From Firmicutes bacterium AF25-13AC (GTDB taxonomy: Bacteria; Bacillota; Clostridia; Lachnospirales; Lachnospiraceae), in assembly GCA_003478935.1 (NCBI GenBank), contig QUFP01000064.1:1-13169 (forward strand): a stretch of DNA of 13,169 nucleotides, read 5' to 3'. The notes under the pieces are model-generated. The model ran no database searches. It saw only the letters and a program-made list of their open reading frames with translations, and had not been told where the DNA came from. Below are positions 13,077 to 13,169 of the stretch, in pieces (the stretch's first letter is position 1; the number at the start of each line of letters is the position of its first letter). Position numbers and translations under genes: made by a program.

Positions 13077-13169
13077 ATTTCTGATTTTTACCCCTAATTC
13101 CTACTTTGTGGACATACGGCACAGGGCACAAAAATGTTCTATGATACAGGTAGTTCATCGATGGATTAT
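13077..13169. other. Right-edge non-coding stretch
   Basis: No gene can be supported. An ATG at 13134 opens a frame to the edge (MFYDTGSSSMDY) without a ribosome-binding site. TTGTG (13106-13110) and CACAA (13127-13131) form a loose dyad. The segment is probably the control region of a rightward mobile-element gene. Confidence 0.25.

Noticed and set aside
1..13169. CRISPR array, tRNA, rRNA, toxin-antitoxin pair or known anti-phage system
   Set aside because: No regularly spaced repeats, tRNA-like cloverleafs or rRNA stretches were seen. The RhuM gene stands alone, and the methyltransferase looks small-molecule type, not a restriction-modification enzyme.

Overview
The window looks like mosaic accessory DNA from a low-to-mid GC Gram-positive gut anaerobe (Clostridia; Lachnospiraceae or Oscillospiraceae-like). 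This is inferred from strong GGAGG ribosome-binding sites, protein families common in Clostridia (DUF6061-like, TnpV, LytTR/GHKL two-component pairs, BlaI/M56 pairs) and several pieces typical of integrative/conjugative or mobilisable elements. No complete transposase, integrase or relaxase is present, and there are no rRNA, tRNA or CRISPR features that I can see.

Layout. (1) 1-114 is the right end of an IS3-family (IS150-group-like) insertion sequence: transposase C-terminus, hairpin and terminal inverted repeat. It abuts an unrecognised gene (148-534) that probably lost its 5' end. (2) 535-901 is non-coding and holds a 66-bp near-palindrome. (3) 902-5995 is a co-directional cassette: LytTR response regulator (broken by a 1-nt frameshift), soluble GHKL histidine kinase, and two half-size ABC exporters that overlap by 4 nt and probably form a heterodimer. 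A small DUF6061-like gene converges on it across a shared hairpin terminator. (4) 6362-7482 holds an XRE-regulator fragment and a divergent HxlR regulator/cupin pair; the cupin gene also carries a 1-nt frameshift. (5) 7688-9864 is a BlaI-type repressor and M56 (BlaR1-like) membrane protease operon. Its promoter carries two identical GTCTA-N6-TAGAC dyads, and the protease has a non-penicillin-binding sensor domain. (6) 9932-10372 is a short RhuM-family gene. (7) 10447-10491 is the last 14 codons of a short-type peptide deformylase gene, cut off on its 5' side. (8) 10555-13169 is a mobile-element module: small XRE regulator overlapping tnpV, a class I methyltransferase, and a convergent 268-aa XRE regulator with its own operator-promoter.

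How the parts relate. A roughly 40-bp palindromic sequence (GGACAGGTAAA...TTTACTGTCC) occurs three times, at 6573, 7495 and 10403. A half-copy lies at 118, beside the IS end. Copies sit at the borders of modules 4, 5/6 and 7, so they look like REP-like or insertion-scar sequences marking the joints of the mosaic. Most modules are self-contained regulator-plus-target units: two-component system with exporter, HxlR with cupin, BlaI with M56, XRE with TnpV. Several genes are broken or clipped (transposase, 148-534 gene, response regulator, XRE fragment, cupin, deformylase, perhaps RhuM), which fits a decaying island. The two point frameshifts could alternatively be sequence errors.

I do not see a clearly new defence or biosynthetic system. 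The strongest leads are the repeat family at module joints, the M56/BlaI system with an unusual sensor and twin operators, the deformylase scar, and a leader hairpin that could hide the ribosome-binding site of the mobile-element regulator.
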